Source: Anaerolineales bacterium (lineage in GTDB: Bacteria > Chloroflexota > Anaerolineae > 4572-78 > J111). From it: a stretch of DNA of 16,637 nucleotides. Where the stretch lies: the NCBI GenBank assembly GCA_012032575.1, contig JAAUSP010000107.1, positions 1-16,637 of the forward strand, given 5' to 3'. This document shows positions 15,711 to 16,637 of the stretch, piece after piece (within the stretch, counting starts at the first letter, position 1; each line of letters begins with the position of its first letter). Under the pieces are notes generated by a model, which made no database searches, was not told the origin of the DNA, and worked only from the letters and a program-made list of their open reading frames with translations. A program made the position numbers and the translations under genes.

Positions 15711-15817
15711 AAACAGGAACTCGTGGGAACTCGTGGAGTTCTCCTTGAGTTCCTCTGAGTTCCTCTGAGTTCCCCTGAGTTCTCCTGAGTAATTTTACCT
15801 ATACAGCCTGAGTAAAA
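15702..15817 (+). repeat. Direct repeats CCTGAGTAA(AA) bracketing the gene-less array
   Basis: CCTGAGTAAAA occurs at 15702-15712 (overlapping the response-regulator stop) and at 15807-15817. A shorter CCTGAGTAA lies at 15784-15792. The outer pair encloses the whole decamer array, as a target-site duplication would, although part of the match may come from the repeat unit itself (GAGT). Confidence 0.55.
15716..15791. repeat. Gene-less decamer array: two GGAACTC units facing five GAGTTCY units
   Basis: GGAACTC occurs at 15716 and 15726. Opposite-strand units GAGTTCT/GAGTTCC follow at 15736, 15747, 15757, 15767 and 15777, with a last GAGT at 15787 (period 10, one step of 11). GAACTC-gtg-GAGTTC (15727-15741) is a perfect hairpin core. 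The motif is the one that brackets the four-helix-bundle gene, but here the left and right halves are adjacent with no cargo. Confidence 0.88.
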
Positions 15818-15819
15818 TT
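15791..15819 (+). terminator. AT-rich stem-loop downstream of the response regulator
   Basis: AATTTTAC (15791-15798) pairs perfectly with GTAAAATT (15812-15819) around a 13-base loop, followed by a short T-rich stretch (CTTTCC). The stem is AT-only apart from one G-C pair, so it is a weak intrinsic-terminator candidate; the stronger GC hairpins of the array just upstream may do the work. Confidence 0.3.
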
Positions 15820-15956
15820 CTTTCCTCAAGATGCGTCTTTTTCTGGATGTGGCTTGAGCTGAAGTCGGTTATACTCTACCTTTGGCGTCCATATTCTCCC
15901 CTTTCTATTTCAAAATATAAACCTTTTTCGGGGTAGTTCTCAGAATTGATGATTTC

Positions 15957-15978
15957 TGGTAGAATACGGGTTTAACCC
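15957..15978 (+). promoter_or_regulatory. Extended -10 promoter and GGGTTTAACCC dyad before the receiver-like gene
   Basis: TGGTAGAAT (15957-15965) fits an extended -10 (TGn plus TAGAAT), with a weak -35 (TTCTCA, 15937-15942) at 17 bases. GGGTT-T-AACCC (15968-15978) is a dyad spanning the expected transcription start, a possible operator. The rest of the 15820-15998 gap holds no gene I can see. Confidence 0.45.
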
Positions 15979-15998
15979 TTACGGCAGGAGTAAGGTCA

Positions 15999-16457
15999 AT
16001 GGCAAAACCGGTGACAGCCCTCGTTATTGCCAAAATTGATCCGATTGGCGATAGTTTGCTGGTGTTGCTACAATCTCTCCCCCAGGTTGAGACGGTGCAA
16101 CGCGCCAAAAATTACCCGGCTGCCCGACAGTTGCTCAAACAGATACACCCGGCGCTGGTGCTGCTGGATGCGGATGTGCGCGATCAAAAGCTAATCGAAG
16201 CGATCCAGAATATCCGGCTCAGTTGGCCTCAAGCCCGAATTATTGTGCTGGTCGAAAATGAAGCCCAGCAGCAAGCCGCTCGTCATGCCGGTGCAGACGT
16301 CGCTTTTATCGAAGGAATTCAGGCCAAAAAACTTCTGGATGCGACCGAACTGCTGCTTCAATCCGAAAACAATAGCGAGGTTGCTCATCTAACAACATTG
16401 CCATCCAGAGCAGAAACTGACCCCAGTTTTCAGAATCCTAAAAGGAGACGTGTATGA
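15999..16457 (+). CDS. Degenerate receiver-domain protein, no output domain
   Basis: 152 residues. A receiver fold is visible in VTALVIAKIDPIGDSLLVLLQSL, HPALVLLDADV (candidate Asp57), ARIIVLVEN and HAGADVAFIEG. Three features depart from a canonical receiver: only one acidic residue (D14) at the metal-binding pair, Val85 where Thr/Ser is usual, and Glu105 where the invariant Lys is expected. The C-terminal 30 residues are a polar basic tail ending KRRRV. It may therefore be a pseudo-receiver regulated by binding rather than phosphorylation. GGAG at 15987-15990 lies 8 bases before the ATG. The stop overlaps the next start as ATGA, so it is coupled to a lipoprotein gene. Confidence 0.72.
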   Translation: MAKPVTALVIAKIDPIGDSLLVLLQSLPQVETVQRAKNYPAARQLLKQIHPALVLLDADVRDQKLIEAIQNIRLSWPQARIIVLVENEAQQQAARHAGADVAFIEGIQAKKLLDATELLLQSENNSEVAHLTTLPSRAETDPSFQNPKRRRV

Positions 16458-16637
16458 GGAAAAATAATCATCTTTACAAGCAACAGTACCCCTTCAAACA
16501 GCCATGGCAGGTCATCGTTTTGATCCTTAGCCTGGTCTTATTGACCCTGCTGGCCTGTTCACTGGGGGGACAAAGCGCTGCGCCCGCCGCGCAGACCCCG
16601 GTGGCGGCTGTCCCGATGACCGAGGAGGGCTGCCGCC
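16454..16637 (+). CDS. Lipoprotein, 3'-truncated by the window edge
   Basis: 61 codons are visible and the frame is open to the window end. The N-terminus (MRKNNHLYKQQ...) is basic, followed by a hydrophobic run (VIVLILSLVLLTLLA) and a lipobox LLAC with the lipidated Cys at 35, then an Ala/Pro-rich linker. This is a classical type II signal peptide, so an exported, membrane-anchored protein, perhaps a substrate-binding protein. The mature domain is outside the window, so no function can be assigned. AAAGGAG (16441-16447) is the ribosome site, and the ATG overlaps the stop of the receiver-like gene. Confidence 0.8.
   Translation, partial: MRKNNHLYKQQYPFKQPWQVIVLILSLVLLTLLACSLGGQSAAPAAQTPVAAVPMTEEGCR

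Noticed and set aside
14377..15791. Regularly spaced short repeats as a CRISPR array
   Set aside because: Units are only 7 conserved bases with 3-base gaps, occur in both orientations, form hairpins and enclose genes. There are no 20-40 base spacers and no cas genes.

Overview
The window looks like a chromosomal segment of an environmental, probably anaerobic or facultative bacterium with fairly high GC. Gene style suggests Chloroflexota (Anaerolineae-like): SH3b/beta-propeller secreted proteins, large TPR-PAS-GAF NarL-type kinases, a fused MetV-MetF protein, and scattered short dyad repeats with a four-helix-bundle gene. That assignment is an inference from gene content only; there is no rRNA or other phylogenetic marker here.

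Layout. (1) 1-947: 3' part of an HlyD/RND-type membrane-fusion (efflux adaptor) gene with a one-base frameshift. 952-2520: a secreted protein with two SH3b domains and a PD40/TolB-like beta-propeller. (2) 2534-2626: a small gene-less dyad repeat with 9-bp-spaced CACGAAT / ATTCGT motifs. (3) 2663-4794: an OmpR-type response regulator overlapping a membrane HAMP histidine kinase by ATGA; each carries a one-base indel. (4) 4791-5675 (minus): an AraC-type regulator, divergent from (5) 5785-10439: a tight four-gene C1/corrinoid operon of MetV-MetF fusion, methyltetrahydrofolate:corrinoid methyltransferase family protein, DUF1638 protein, and a RACo/RamA-like ferredoxin-ASKHA corrinoid activator (also frameshifted near its end). 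No corrinoid protein or substrate-specific methyltransferase lies in the window. (6) 10450-10956 (minus): a small nitroreductase-family protein. (7) 11196-15710: a 1063-residue cytosolic NarL-type histidine kinase and its LuxR/NarL response regulator, with a four-helix-bundle (23S-intervening-sequence-type) gene lodged between them. (8) 15999-end: a degenerate receiver-only protein overlapping a lipoprotein gene cut by the window edge.

The most interesting structure is in region 7. Arrays of a 10-bp unit, GGAACTCnnn on the left and its complement GAGTTCCnnn on the right, bracket the four-helix-bundle gene. A second, gene-less copy follows the response regulator. The arrays form hairpins and supply the stop codons or spurious start codons of the adjoining genes. 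Together with the 9-bp-period element at 2534-2626 they suggest a family of small elements built as 'short motif array - optional cargo - inverted array', with the four-helix-bundle gene as cargo. This reading is a hypothesis.

Four genes carry single-base indels, all in or next to mononucleotide runs. Uncorrected sequencing or assembly error is the simplest explanation, so these genes are annotated across the shifts. No gene-free stretch exceeds 300 bases; the longest is 15711-15998.
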